From positions 3,458,001 to 3,522,000 of the forward strand of contig WAID01000007.1 in NCBI GenBank assembly GCA_016584495.1: a DNA stretch of 64,000 bases, in the 5' to 3' direction. Below the pieces are notes generated by a model, which worked only from the letters and a program-made list of their open reading frames with translations, was not told the origin of the DNA and did no database searches. A program made the translations under genes and the position numbers. The first letter of the stretch is position 1. Each line of letters begins with the position of its first letter. Source of the stretch: Celoporthe dispersa (taxonomy: Eukaryota; Ascomycota; Sordariomycetes; Diaporthales; Cryphonectriaceae). Positions 34,607 through 46,546 of this stretch are shown piece by piece.

Positions 34607-37600
34607 CTAAAATTGAAAGATATCTGGGCCAGGAAAATCGCCTATCATCTGGCTGAATAGCGGATCGTTGGTCATGATCGAGAGGCCGCTGAGGTCCTGC
34701 ATCCCGGCACCGCCGCCCTCATTAAGTCCTTGCAGCGTGGTATCCCATGCCTGCGCAAACCCGTCGCCCAGGTTGCTGTAGTCCATGTCCTGGCCAAACG
34801 TGACCCATGGCGCGGGGTGGCCTGGCATCTGGCCGTGCTGGTATGGAGGGGGCGGCGGTGGCATATTGCCATCGCCATTGGGTTTGTTTTGCCCAGCACT
34901 GCTGCTCCCAGCATCCGGCGCGAATGAGCCCATCTGCCCATACCAGGCGTTGGCGGCCATATTCCCATTTCCAGCACGGCCGCAAGATGCCTGGGGGTTA
35001 TTTGCTGCTGCTGCCGCTGCCGCTGCTGCGGCAGCAGCGGCCTGGTTCGTCGTGGCGGCCTCCGAGAGGAGCTGGAGCGGGTTACTGCTCGCCTGCGCCG
35101 AGTAGCTAGGGGTAGTTGCGCTGGTGGGCGTGCGCTTTCCAGCGGCGGTACGAGGCGCGTCTGGCGTCGCGAATGGCGACGTGCCCTCGGCTGCATTCGC
35201 GGCATCAGCAATCCGCGCCGACTGGTTGAGCTCGCCTTTGCTGATCTTATGAAACCAGGACCGGATCATCACCAACACCACGAGGAACTTGGCAGCCGGT
35301 CGCGACTTGTCGTCAGCCCCCACCTCGCGGAACTTCTCCAGGAGGCTGTCGAGGTGCTGGTCGACCTTCATGCTGTCCTTGTCGATGACCTTGCCCAGCT
35401 CCGAGTTGGGGGCGCAGGCCGCGAAGTAGATCCTGATGAGCACCACAGTCGCGTAGGCTACTCTGACAAAATTAAAGACGGGTAGGCAACGAATGCTGCT
35501 AGGGTCCATGGAGAAGAAGGTTTCGAAAATGCCGTCAATCGCTGTGAGACAGGAGGCCAATGCGTTGGTGTAGGCTGGTGTCAGTGCTGCGGCGCTGATG
35601 AGGCTGTCGCGAAGTGTCTCTGCGGCGAAAGGGGCCTTGAAAGCGTCGGCAGGCTCGTTCTGCAGTGCTAGCTCGTGCATGTAGAGATTGATCGTATGGA
35701 AACTGAACTTCAACGACGCTTTGTGGCAGGACAGGGTCGGTCAGTACATGTGTTTGCACTCAAGAGGCGGGTGTGTGGTATCTGGCTTACGCTGCATGAG
35801 CTCTCGAGCGACCTCCTGCCTGTGCTTCTCCAGCTCCCGCTCGAAGCCCCTGACCTTATGCTGTGTCATATAGTCGGATAGGTTGACGGCAACCGCGGCG
35901 TCATCCATGCAGAACTGGAAGCCGATCTCTTCGGCCAGCTGGTGCGTGCGCACAAGGTGACAGAGATATTTGTCCGTTGGCGCAGCATCAGGCGAGGACT
36001 CGAGGACGTCCAGACACTCGGCCATGAACGAGGTCCACCGGAGCAGGAAGGGCCGGTGGAGAGCCATGGCAGTGTTGGTCGTCAGAAAGTAGCACATGAG
36101 CCACGTCCGCCTGGCTTCGATGGTGGTTGGGTCGGGAGGAGGCTGTTTCCTGAAAGGATGGTCTCGCCAGTTCGGGGCGCCCTGCTTGGTGCGTCGAGAT
36201 CTACGCTTGCCCAGGCCGAGGTCGATGGCCATGACGGCAGCCATGTGCACGAGCTCGTAGAACTTTAGCTCCTCAAAGTGCTCAGGGGGCCAGTACCAGA
36301 TGACAGATATGTTCAGGGCCTGCACGAGCTCAACGCTCTTCTCGCCGATGAGCATTATTTTTTCTGCAAAGACCTGCATGAGCTCTTTGACGATGACCCG
36401 TTGGACATTCGGGGTTTCGGAAGAGGCCGCGGACATGACGGCGAGGGAAGAGGATGGGCCTTGTCTTCCGGCACTCGCCTACGGTCATGTCCCTGGGGAA
36501 GACAACACCTGGGAGATGGGGTGCCATCTGGTAGTTGTATCGATCGAAGAGCAGGCTCGCCCTCTCCGAGGTGATGATACCGCGGTCGACAATGTCGGAG
36601 TACTCATGACTTCTCGTGTCCATGTTCGAGTGCGCGACGGACGGGGTGGGTGCGTCCTCTGCGGGCTCCCTCGGCTCTGTGTACTTTCGTTTCTGACCGG
36701 CCAGGACCATGGGCGGTGGGTATGCCATGGCGCTCCCGTCTGCGTACGGCGACTGGTTCTGCGAGCGTGCCATGCTGGTCGCGTCTCTAGACATGCCGGT
36801 GCCCACGGTACTCCAGCCTCTGGAGGCGTTCATGCTGCTAGCACTAGCGCCACCGCCACCGCCGTACATGATGCCTCCAGCGCCATCGGGCATGCCTGGG
36901 ATGGGCTGACCAGCCTGGGCGGCCTTGGTGGCCGTCAGGCTGGCCGTCAGGGCATCAATCTTCTTCTCGAGCTCGGCAACCCTGCTATCCGTCTTCTTCT
37001 GGCGCTTGCGGGTGGGCTGGGTGACGATACAGTTCCTGCCGGCCTTGGCACATCTCTTGCAGGCGCCGTCGGGATTGTTTTGATCTGGCTCGCAGCGGAC
37101 CTTCAAACCGCGACATGCCTCGCAAGCCCTTGGCTTCTTGGCGTCGGCCCCGCCAGCATCGTTATCGGCACCTCCCGGGGTATCGTCGTTGGGGTCGATG
37201 GTCGCAGAGGGCGGGGTATGGAGATCATGGTGTGGGTTGTTGGGAAAGGAGGTCGTCTGTGCCAGGCCCTGAGCCGTTCGCGAGATATCGGGAGACGAGG
37301 CGCTGCTGGGTGTCGACGATGACACTGCGGCGGCGGCGGCGGCGGCTGCGTAGAGAGCGTTGCTGGCGCCGTTCACATTCCCGGAGGCGGCGATGCTGCC
37401 ACCGGGGCCGCCGTACGCCGGGCCAGCTCCATTGTTCTCGCCCGTGAGCGCGGTGGAGCTGGAGGGCCGCCTGGTAGAGGTGGAGTTTGAAGAGGGCGGC
37501 GCGACGGAGATGGAGGAGGAGGAGGAGGAGCCGTCGAGGTGGTGTTGATGTTGATGAAGGTTGGCGGGATTGCTACGCAGGCGGGGATCTAAGGCAGATG

Positions 37601-37631
37601 AGTCCATGGCCAAGGTCATCTCGGGTCGCAT
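34607..37631 (-). CDS. Zn2Cys6 transcription factor with fungal-specific regulatory domain (apparent frameshift)
   Basis: Nuclear regulator; target genes unknown. The exons are 35791-37631 and 34607-35718, giving 983 aa after one correction. After a long Ser/Asn/Ala-rich N-terminus the binuclear cluster has Cys 170, 173, 180, 191, 194 and 201 (ACEACRGLKVRC, then GACKRCAKAGRNC). A basic linker TRKRQKKTDSRV and a dimerisation helix AELEKKIDALTASLTATK follow. The middle region (SVIWYWPPEHFEELKFYELV, EARRTWLMCYFLTTNTAMAL) is the fungal TF regulatory domain. The C-terminus has a 13-Ala tract and an acidic/aromatic tail (DPLFSQMIGDFPGPDIFQF) that could be an activation domain. The frame breaks at GGG 36445-36447: with two G the reading is RPILFLAVMSAASSETPN. 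In-frame ATGs at 37619 and 37607 are alternative starts. Confidence 0.9.
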
Positions 37632-40600
37632 GGACCTCTGCGCCGGATTACCAGCTCATCAAGACAATCCAGGGCTCGACGGAGGCGGTGGGCGGATACC
37701 CGTTGACCGCGCCGGTATGGTAGCTCGCGGGGTCTCGAAAAAAAAAGAGTCGAGGGTCACGACTCGACTCACACAGGTCAGTCAAGCGTCGGAGGACGGC
37801 GCTTGGGGAGGAGAGAAAACCGACCAGAACACGGCGATGAGGAGCCCGGCCACCGATCTGCCTTTTATGCTGCCATTCCCCACGTCCAGCCGTCAGCGCC
37901 CCCCACGATGGCCTGGTTGATACTTTGGTACTTGACACGCTGCCCTTCAACAGGCGCCGATGGAGGTACCCACCTATCACCAGCCTCCTAGAGCCCTACC
38001 CTGGCTCCCCTAATTCGTTCTGGCACAGGCGGCACAGTCACTAATCAGCACTGCTAACCACCTCCCTCCTGGGTGACATACCACATACTGCTTGTGATGT
38101 GGTACGGGGGCCAATGAGCCACAGTCAACAGTCTTCCTTCAGGCCGTATAAGATCACCCCTCATCTCGTTTCGAGCTGACACCCCTGTCTGCAGCCCTGT
38201 CCCCCTCCTGTCCCAACGTCAAACGCTATCGCCATGGCATCATCACTACCACCACCAACATCACGACCATACCTGAGTGTATCCCAGAGCCTGACCCTCT
38301 CAATAACCTTACTGGACCTGTCGGGTTGCAGGCAGTACAGAAATACTTCTGTCTATGAACAGACCGCGTCCTGTGTCGCATGCTGAGCTGAACTGGCTGC
38401 CTAAGTTATGCAGGGGGCCCGAGGATCCTGAACTTTTGTGAAGTGTTGCATCACCCACTTCAGCGCAACGATTCTCTCCTGCCAGTCTGTCATGCCTGGA
38501 CCACACCCACCTATGGTCCCATCTCCAGTGCGAAGGTCGCCTCGGCTGGTTTGTCAAGCCGCCTTGGCATTGCAGTCGGCCTGAGAAAGCTGCCTAGAGA
38601 GAGTTGCCTTGAATTCTTCTTCACTCTTCTTCATACCGACAGAGTCGACACGGGTCTCCGAACTTCGCTACGTCGGGTTCAGACCAACCCAGAGCTTGAA
38701 GAGCAGCTGAGTTGTTAGCAGTGGTTGTGGTGCAGACTCAGATGATCTGAGCTGAGCTGGCCCCCATTCAGGACACACATCGGCAGCAAGGGTGCTGACG
38801 AAATGCGATCCCGATACAATGCACAAGGGAACTGTTGACCAAGATCGCCTGCTGGCATGGCAGGCGGCACGCAGCAAGGCCAAAACCCACCACATCACAG
38901 ACCCTTCGGGTGTCCTCACCGCCATTGGCATGAACTCAAGGCTGTGGGTCAACGCGACTCGAACCAACGGAGCCTCCTTTTCGACGAATGCGGTCACGGG
39001 CCTGCCTGGTGCTCCGTGAGCAAAAGAGACGTGCCTTTGTGAGCAGAGCCGATTCAATCACAGGACGCGCACGATCACTCTTGGGTGGTTTTCTTCGTTC
39101 TGCGATACACGCTGTTGGAGTGCCGGCTGCGGTCATCCAGCAGGCTCTTCAAGACGAGACCAGACGCGTAAAAGGTCTCGGATTCCTGCCACGGAGGAAC
39201 CGAGCACCTTATGCTCACGATCACAACGCGTCCTGACGGACTCGGTCAACCGACACTCTCGAGGGTTTGGGAAGTAGAGTATGAGAGCACGCACGCTCAT
39301 ACTACCACTGATCAGATACCTTCTAAAACTACCCCTCTCGCCTGGGGTATTCCCCCGCTGAGGTATACCGGAAATGGCTTTGGATCTGGCGAAGGAGCCC
39401 CGAGACAATCACACCGGATCGGGTTTGGATCTCCCTGACCTCGTCTGGGCCCGCGGTCTGGCCCTCACGACCCGAAGAGGGCTGCGGGAAGCCACTGACG
39501 GACATCGCTGGGCTTTATTACGTGATGGGTACCTGGAAGAGACTAACGGATCAACTGCTGAGTATATCGACAGCCCACTGGAAGCACGGCGGGCATTGGC
39601 TGAGGCGCCGCTGCAAGAAGCTCAAACGAGGACACACTGGCTTCAACGTCCAGAGTGGATCTCGTCCATACTACTGCGTAGCATGTACACGCTGAGTTCT
39701 GACGCGTATGCCCCGCCGCCGCTGCGTGCCCACGACGATGCTGCCGCGCTATGTGGCTGAGCCAGATCTCGAGCAGACGCACTGATTCAGATTGCCGGTT
39801 CAGATTTGCTGTGGAGATCCTGTCTCACCTGAACGGCCTAGGGACGGCGGCGCGATAATTCCTCGAGAAACCCACCCGTGCTGGAGATAAAAAAAGTCCC
39901 GTTCATGATAACTCGGAGGAGCCTAGCGACATCGAGGATCTTGGCACCCTCGACACGGCTGATACAGAGAGACGGATGGGAAACGTGTCTTTTTTTGTTG
40001 CTTGCTCGGACAGGGAAGGAGATTTACGTTGAAAGGGGGAGGGGGGAAAGGCTCCACCTGCCCCGCCCACGAGGAACATGACTTGCTTGTGAAGCTCGCC
40101 ATTTCCCTAGGCCTCGGTTCCTTCCAAGCCTTATTGAAAGGCTACCTGACATAGTGCTAATAAAGACATCCACTATGAAGGCTATCTCCTCAGCCTGTTT
40201 TTTTCTTCCCTCCCCCCCGTCTACGGGTTACTATGTGTTATGTAGCTTAGGGCTGGCGACTTTCGCTTACCTAGCTCGTCCATGATGGGCAGGTCCACGT
40301 GGGGATCAGGGTCCAACCCCTGCCGGAACCTAACCCCACACGGATTTAGCCGCCGCAATACGTATCCTCACAGCCACATTTCGAGTCTAGACCCCAGGGG
40401 CGTCTTGTAATTAATCCTCCTGACCTACTAGTTTGATATTCGTCCATCGTGGTGTCTCTATCTTGAGTCGCGACCTTTACGCTAGCCGCGTGCAAAAGAA
40501 AAAAAAAGAAAGAAAAAAAAGAGAGAGAGAAAGCTTGTTGCGGCACAGAGTCTCGGGAACTCTAGGGGCGGGTGGTTTGTCATTCATTCGCGTAAATACA

Positions 40601-41569
40601 TGTGCTATGTCTTTTTGTGGTAGGTAAAGATAGGCACTTTGCAACCAAAAAAAAAAAGGGGGGGGGGTGGTCAGGATGATCTTGCCCCGAACACTCACCT
40701 CGGGAGGTCAGAAGGAAGGACAGAGCAGCAATAGTGTTTTATACAGAGTACTGCTTTCCATATCGGGGCGGGGGATTGCCAGTGCCTCCTCGATTACCTC
40801 GAACGCACCTTCTTTCTTCCCTGAAAAAATAGGAGAGAAAAGGGGCCACAGCTGCGTCACATACCGCCACCGCCAAGCTTGTTGCAGGGGGCGCCTCGGA
40901 CGGGAGCCTCAACAGCCACGATGGATTTCACCAAGATCAGCCTGTGGATGTTGAGATTATAACGGGACACCGAGCAAGATTAAGGCCCCTGACCCTGTAG
41001 GACAGCTCGCACACTCCTTGATCTTCAGGGTCCAGCAGGCAGGGCCCCCAGGTCCCCTTTCCATTATTAGTTTTGTGTTGAGGAGGGAGCGAGCAGAGCA
41101 TATCTGGTCCAAGGCACGTGTTCCAGATGCCTGATTCGTATTTAATATTAATTCACTCACCTTTCCACCACCATCGTATCGACACCCTAGGTGTCTCACC
41201 GGTCTTTCTTCACCGCAGCTGTGAAGGTCCCCTCAACTCACCACAGAGTCCACTCGCTCATCCACTCGTTCATCATCTGTCTGTCTGCCCAGCCGACCTT
41301 AAGTTCTGGCCTCAGGCCCCCAACATTCACGTTCTACCCTGCCTGCGTCACCTGTGCAATCCAGCAAACATTTTTTTTTTTCTCTCGCGCGTGTTGGAAC
41401 CTTTTTGGTAAGCCTTTATCGGCAGGTTATCATCTTGTGTGCATTATTTGATTGCTGCTGTTCGCCTTCTTGTGCCACCGAAAGAAAATCTTTCCATCAC
41501 GACGCTTGGTTCTTTTTTTCTCCTTTCTTCTCTTCCTCTCGCCTCAGGTCGTACTCACACGGCAGTATC
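37632..41569. other. 3.9 kb divergent spacer; no supported gene
   Basis: Upstream of the transcription factor (-) and the desaturase (+). It contains purine runs (40497-40531), a G8 run after A11 (40646-40667) and several CT-rich leader-like tracts from 41190 onwards. A 128-codon open frame from ATG 39374 exists, but I see no motif or neighbouring exon, so I do not call it. Confidence 0.5.
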
Positions 41570-43461
41570 ATGGGTCTAGACCGAGACCGTCTGCTCTCAG
41601 CTCGCGAAGTTGAGGACCTCATCGCAGATGGCCATCTCATCGTCATCTACGATGGCCTCGCCCTCAATCTTGACAAGTGGCTTGACAAACACCCTGGAGG
41701 CCACCTAGCCATCCACCATGTGGTCGGCAAAGACGCCACAGACGAGATAACTGCGTAAGTTTTATTCCTCGCATTCTTATTTTTTTTATTTTTTTGAGAA
41801 TGCTGGTGACCAACAATACCACAGGTACCATTTCGAAAAGACCCTGCGCGTCATGAAGGCTTTCCGCGTCGGACGGGTCCAGCTGCCCTGGACGAACCTC
41901 GTGCCGCCCATCCAGGGAGGTGCTCACCGCAAGCTCCATGAGGCCGATGACGACATTGAGGTGGATCTTGACCCTGTTCTTGCGGATTCAGCCACGGAGG
42001 AGGACAGCACCGAGGTCTCGTCTCTGTTCAGCGTCCAGCGTGACCCGCTGAGCTCCGACGAAGATGAGCCAGAGAGGATCGACACGGGCCGCGCGTTGCC
42101 ATCACCGACATGTCGTCTCAGGGTCAACAAGCCCACATCGACCGAGAAGACTGTGGTGGACCCGGCCGTAACAAGCCCCCTACCCACGGAGAGGCTCTCT
42201 CGCGAGGCCTACACGGCGGCCATGGAGCAGAAGGAAATCGCGGACGGTATTAGGAGCTACCCTTCGCTGGACCAGGAGACCCAGGATGCCATCCGCAGAG
42301 AGTACCGCGCCCTTCATAAGCTCATCCAAGACCAGGGCATGTACGAGTGCCCTTACTCTGAGTACGGCAAGGAGGCCATTCGCTATGCGATGCTGTTCGG
42401 TGGTTTCCTGTACTTTCTCCGCATCGCGTGGTACATTCCGTCGGCTGTCTGTCTGGGCTTGTTCTGGGTACGTTGACATTCCCCAATGCGAATTCTTCCT
42501 GACGCCATACTACTGAACAAGATCAGCTGACACACTCCATCTCGCTCAGCAACAAATCATGTTTGTTGCCCATGATGCTGGCCATCGTGGCATCACAGGC
42601 GACTTCATCACCGACACGCTCATTGGAGCCTTTGTCGGAGATTTCTGCAACGGCCTGTCGATTGGATGGTGGAAGAGCTCACACAATGTCCACCACCTCG
42701 TGACAAACATGCCCGAGCACGACCCGGACAACCAGAACGTCCCCCTGTTCGCCACATCGCCAACCTACTTCAAGTCCATATTCAGCTCCTTCTACAAGTT
42801 CCAGTTCGTGTGGGATAAAGTGGCAGACACGCTCGTGCCCTACCAAAAGTACACGTACTATCCCATCATGGCCGTCGCCCGCTTCAACCTCTACTTCCTC
42901 TCGTGGCTGCACCTCCTCTCCCCGCGCGCCTCCCAGCTCGGCTCCGCCTGGTGGACGCGGTACCTCGAGATCGTCTTCATGGGTTGCTTCTGGGCCCTCT
43001 TCGGCTACGGCCTGGTCTGGCGCACGCTGCCCGACTGGCCGACCCGCGTCGCCTTCGTCCTCGTCTCGCACGCCGTCACCATGGTGCTCCACGTCCAGAT
43101 CACCCTGTCCCACTGGGGCATGCCGCACTCAGACCTGGGCCCCACCGAGTCCTTCCCCCAGCGCCAGCTGCGCACCACCATGGACGTCGACTGCCCCGCC
43201 TGGCTGGACTTTGTGCACGGCGGGCTCCAGTTCCAGGCCGTGCACCACCTGTTCCCTCGCGTGCCGCGCCACAACCTCCGCAAGTGCCAGGCCCTCGTGC
43301 GCGAGTTCTGCGCCCGGACGGAGATCAAGTATCAGTGCCTGGGCTTTGTGGACGGGAACAAGGTTATGTTGACGCGTCTGCAGGAGGTTGGAAGGATGGT
43401 GGAGACGCTGGTGCAGTGCTCGACGCACATGGCGGAGACGGGACACTACGAGTTGGAGTAG
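41570..43461 (+). CDS. Delta-8 sphingolipid desaturase with N-terminal cytochrome b5 domain
   Basis: ER membrane enzyme that introduces the delta-8 double bond into the long-chain base of ceramides, a step towards fungal 9-methyl glucosylceramides. The exons are 41570-41754, 41825-42467 and 42550-43461, giving 579 aa without correction. The cytochrome b5 haem motif HPGG is at residues 41-44. The desaturase histidine boxes are HDAGH (284-288), HNVHH (321-325) and QAVHH (505-509); Gln for the first His of the last box is characteristic of front-end/b5-fusion desaturases. Hydrophobic segments flank them (AMLFGGFLYFLRIAWYIPSA, EIVFMGCFWALFGYGLVW). An acidic Ser-rich insert (about residues 120-190) between the b5 and desaturase parts is disordered. 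A front-end fatty acid desaturase is the main alternative. Confidence 0.93.
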
Positions 43462-44948
43462 ACAGGAGGTTTTTATCATCGATGGAACGGAGTACAGGAG
43501 CTTGGCATCGTCTAGAGGGACAAGTGCAGTAAGATCACTTTGTCACACTGTAACAAGATACCCATTTTGTATTTTTTCTTTTTCTCCTTTTTTTCTCTTT
43601 ATCCCGATATTCAAAATTGTTCACTTTGCTGTTTACTACCTTGACATGTGTCCCAAGAGCCGAGAGCCCAGGGGCTATCGCCCTGTGGCAAATGGTTTCG
43701 TCAATACTATCAAGTTGGCTAGCATTCAGCCTTCTTTGTCCGGATGGTCCAGCAGAAACATTCCCATGTCCAGTCGAGGCATCGCAGATGTGAGGCTGCT
43801 GAGGACAAAGGAAAACACCGCCACCAGTATTCTCAGCTCCTGGCCAAGAAACTCTGGAAACGTCGGATCTGTCTGTCTTAGCTGTAATCATATGCCTCAT
43901 CGACTTCAACCTGATCCCATGTGGACCTCACCAAGCAGAGCAAGGGCGCTGCGATATTTGTGAACTCATGACGGCTGATCAGGCATCCTTGTCTTTATCT
44001 TTTCTTCTTACCTTTCGGCATGCAAGACGCACGCTGATATTATAGTTTCGGTCTTCTATACGAGCACTTGTACTATTCTAAGATAGACTTTTTCTCGGAA
44101 ACGTATACGCATTCTCGTACTGCAGAGCCAAGCTTTGGGCTACTTTTCGGGTCTCACAGTTCGAGGGCCAGTCGCCGATGGAAGACCGACGAGACCCCGA
44201 GCATACAGACAAGTGAGGTGCGTAGCTTGGTCAGAGCGAATACAATTCTGGAGGACCCCAAGTACCCATACTGGATTTTATCCATGGAGATGGCGTGGCA
44301 TTGACACTGGCGACAGGTCAAGGGGTCCTCATTTTGAAAGGCTGGATTCATTCCGGTGTCTCTTGGCACGGCCGCGGTCAACTGCGGAAGTTCAGCCGCC
44401 CGGTCGTGCTGCCAATCATTACCCTAATCAAGACCTTGGTGGACGAATCAGACAGCAAAGAATCTTTCTCCTGTGGAGAGATATCTTCCGCCCTCGAGCG
44501 CTAAAGTGCACTTTCGCCGGTGTGGCCGGGTCCAGTCTTTCATTCGATGCCTCTTGCGGCAGCTGACCTCTTGATCTAAGCCTTGTGCCTCGTAGTCCTG
44601 TGGCTAGATGAATTTCGCCTTGGATTTGCAGTGCTTTCGCTATGTTCGACGATGAGGGGAAAGGGTCCGCCGCAGGAGGACGACTGTTCGTTGAGCAGTT
44701 TGATCCGCAAACGTCAAGAATGACGAGAAAATGGCATGCCAGAGTTCGGTTCAAGGTATTAGACAAACGTAGAAAGACACAAACCTGGCGATCGCGTCTA
44801 ATGACGGTGTATTACTACCCTTGGACGTCTTTTGGGAGTTTGCTGAACTGCTCCGGAGCCTCCTACTCCACTGACAGGAAGGCGTCGTTCGTTCTTCTCT
44901 TCCTTTTCAAGACCATGTTGAGACGCATCCAGGTCTGCTCTGGAGACG
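43462..44948. other. Intergenic, no supported gene
   Basis: 3' flank of the desaturase and promoter of the first rhodopsin-fold gene. It is AT-richer near 43530-43640 and 43980-44110. Nothing coding was recognised. Confidence 0.55.
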
Positions 44949-46297
44949 ATGTCCGACAACATTGAGTATGCGATGGAGCCGCCGCCCGGGGTCTCGCGTG
45001 ATCCTGAGGCCCCAGGTCATTCGGCGGGCCTGTATGCTATTGTCTGTACATTCTTGCCCCTTGCTGGAGTGGCGATGGTGATTCGGCTGTACACGCGAGC
45101 CAGGATCACTAGGCAGATCGCAGTAAACGACTGTATGTGCATTGGTGGATTCTATGCATCGTGGCCAAAGATGCTAACTCTTCTCCTCACAGATGTGATG
45201 TTGGTAGCCTTTGGCTCTGGGGTGTTCGTCAACATAGAGTCTTTGCTCTGTAAGTCCTTCCAAGTCACAAAATCAAAGACAATGGTGAGCGGCAGCTTAC
45301 AATTACCCACACGCCGTCAGTGCTCGATAACGGCCTAGGAAAGCATCTTTGGAACATTCCGCTCGAACCGGATCTCAACCCGGACTTCGTAATGAGAAAT
45401 TTCGCCATTTCCATAACCTACTTCGCTTCCATGGGGTGTGCAAAGACTTCTATCTTGTTATTCTACCTGCGCATCTTTACCACGACCGGCATACAGAGGA
45501 TCATCTGGGCTGTCCTCATCTACACGGCCTGCTTCAGCTTTGCTGCGGCGGCCACCACGCTATTCGCGTGCAACCCTATGACCGGAGCGTGGATCCTGAA
45601 GGCCACTGACCGATTTCGCTGCATCAACTCGCCAGTCTTCTATTTCGCCAATGCGGGTTTAAACATCACGTCCGACCTGATGACCGTGGCCATACCCATC
45701 CCCAAGCTCTTCACGCTCCGGATGCCCTGGAGAAGGAAGGTTGCAGCCTCTCTGGCCCTGTCTGTTGGCGGGCTCGCGTGCTTGGTTTCTATCATTCGGC
45801 TCTGGACTCTAGACACTCTGCTCACAGACATTGATCTGTCGTGTAGGTTTGCTCCAGGATATGTCTCCTATCCCATGATGATACTGACATTATCCTGTCC
45901 ACCAGACAACATCATCACGGCCATCATGTGGTGCTGTCTCGAGATCAACCTCTCTATCATCGGGGGTTGTGCAGCAACTCTGAAACCATTCATCAAACAC
46001 GTCTTCCCGCGCCTTATTGGCACGAGCAGTGCTTCTCACGGCTACCAGTCCGGGAGGGGCATCTCCTTGCAAGACCGTCCATCAAACAAGGTGAGTTCAG
46101 CTGTGGACAGAGAAGGCACAACGATATCCACGCTAGAGTGTGGGAACCAGCACATCGCCAAAATTCAGACCGTCGACACCAACTGTGAGGAGCACAGTAC
46201 GGGGGGAGATCCAAGCTTCAGCAGGACGGTCGATCTTGAACTTGGGCATCAGCCCGAGCTCGCAAGCTCGAAGCGGGGAGGATCAAACGGAGAGTAG
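44949..46297 (+). CDS. Rhodopsin-fold integral membrane protein (PTH11-like), copy 1
   Basis: Seven-helix plasma-membrane protein of the large fungal family related to the receptor PTH11; ligand unknown. The exons are 44949-45132, 45193-45249, 45321-45842 and 45906-46297, giving 384 aa. Helix-like segments include YAIVCTFLPLAGVAMVIRLY, YVMLVAFGSGVFV, FAISITYFASMGCAKTSILL, RIIWAVLIYTACFSFAAAAT, VFYFANAGLNITSDLMTVAI and ASLALSVGGLACLVSIIRLW. Family landmarks are GLGKHLW, FYLRIF, FACNPM, PIPKLF and CCLEINLSIIGGCAATLKPF. The C-terminal 90 residues are a polar cytoplasmic tail. No CFEM domain precedes it. The third intron (63 nt) is stop-free and in frame; splicing it gives LSYNIITAIMWCCLEIN, the conserved form. 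A sister-type gene lies at 50357. Confidence 0.9.
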
Positions 46298-46546
46298 AGC
46301 AGATGAGAGAGAGAGAGAGACTACATCGCAACGGAGTCAAAAATTCGACATAGTAGGGACGAGCTACCCGGTTTGTTCATGATCACCTTTTAATAAAGCC
46401 TCACCAACCCAGATAATTATGAACGGGATTTGTGCGTGCTTGAATTTCACAGGTGGCCAGTTCAAAATCGCCTCCTATTCCTATGTTAAAGTAGTTGATG
46501 AATCGAATATTGTATCGCCGTGTATCGCCGTGATGCATCTTATGCC

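Noticed and set aside
32766..37631. A secondary-metabolite cluster formed by the toxD-like reductase and the Zn2Cys6 regulator
   Set aside because: No polyketide synthase, peptide synthetase, terpene cyclase or transporter lies within the window around them.
39374..39760. 128-codon ATG frame upstream of the desaturase
   Set aside because: No motif, no neighbouring exon and no protein-like hydrophobic pattern.
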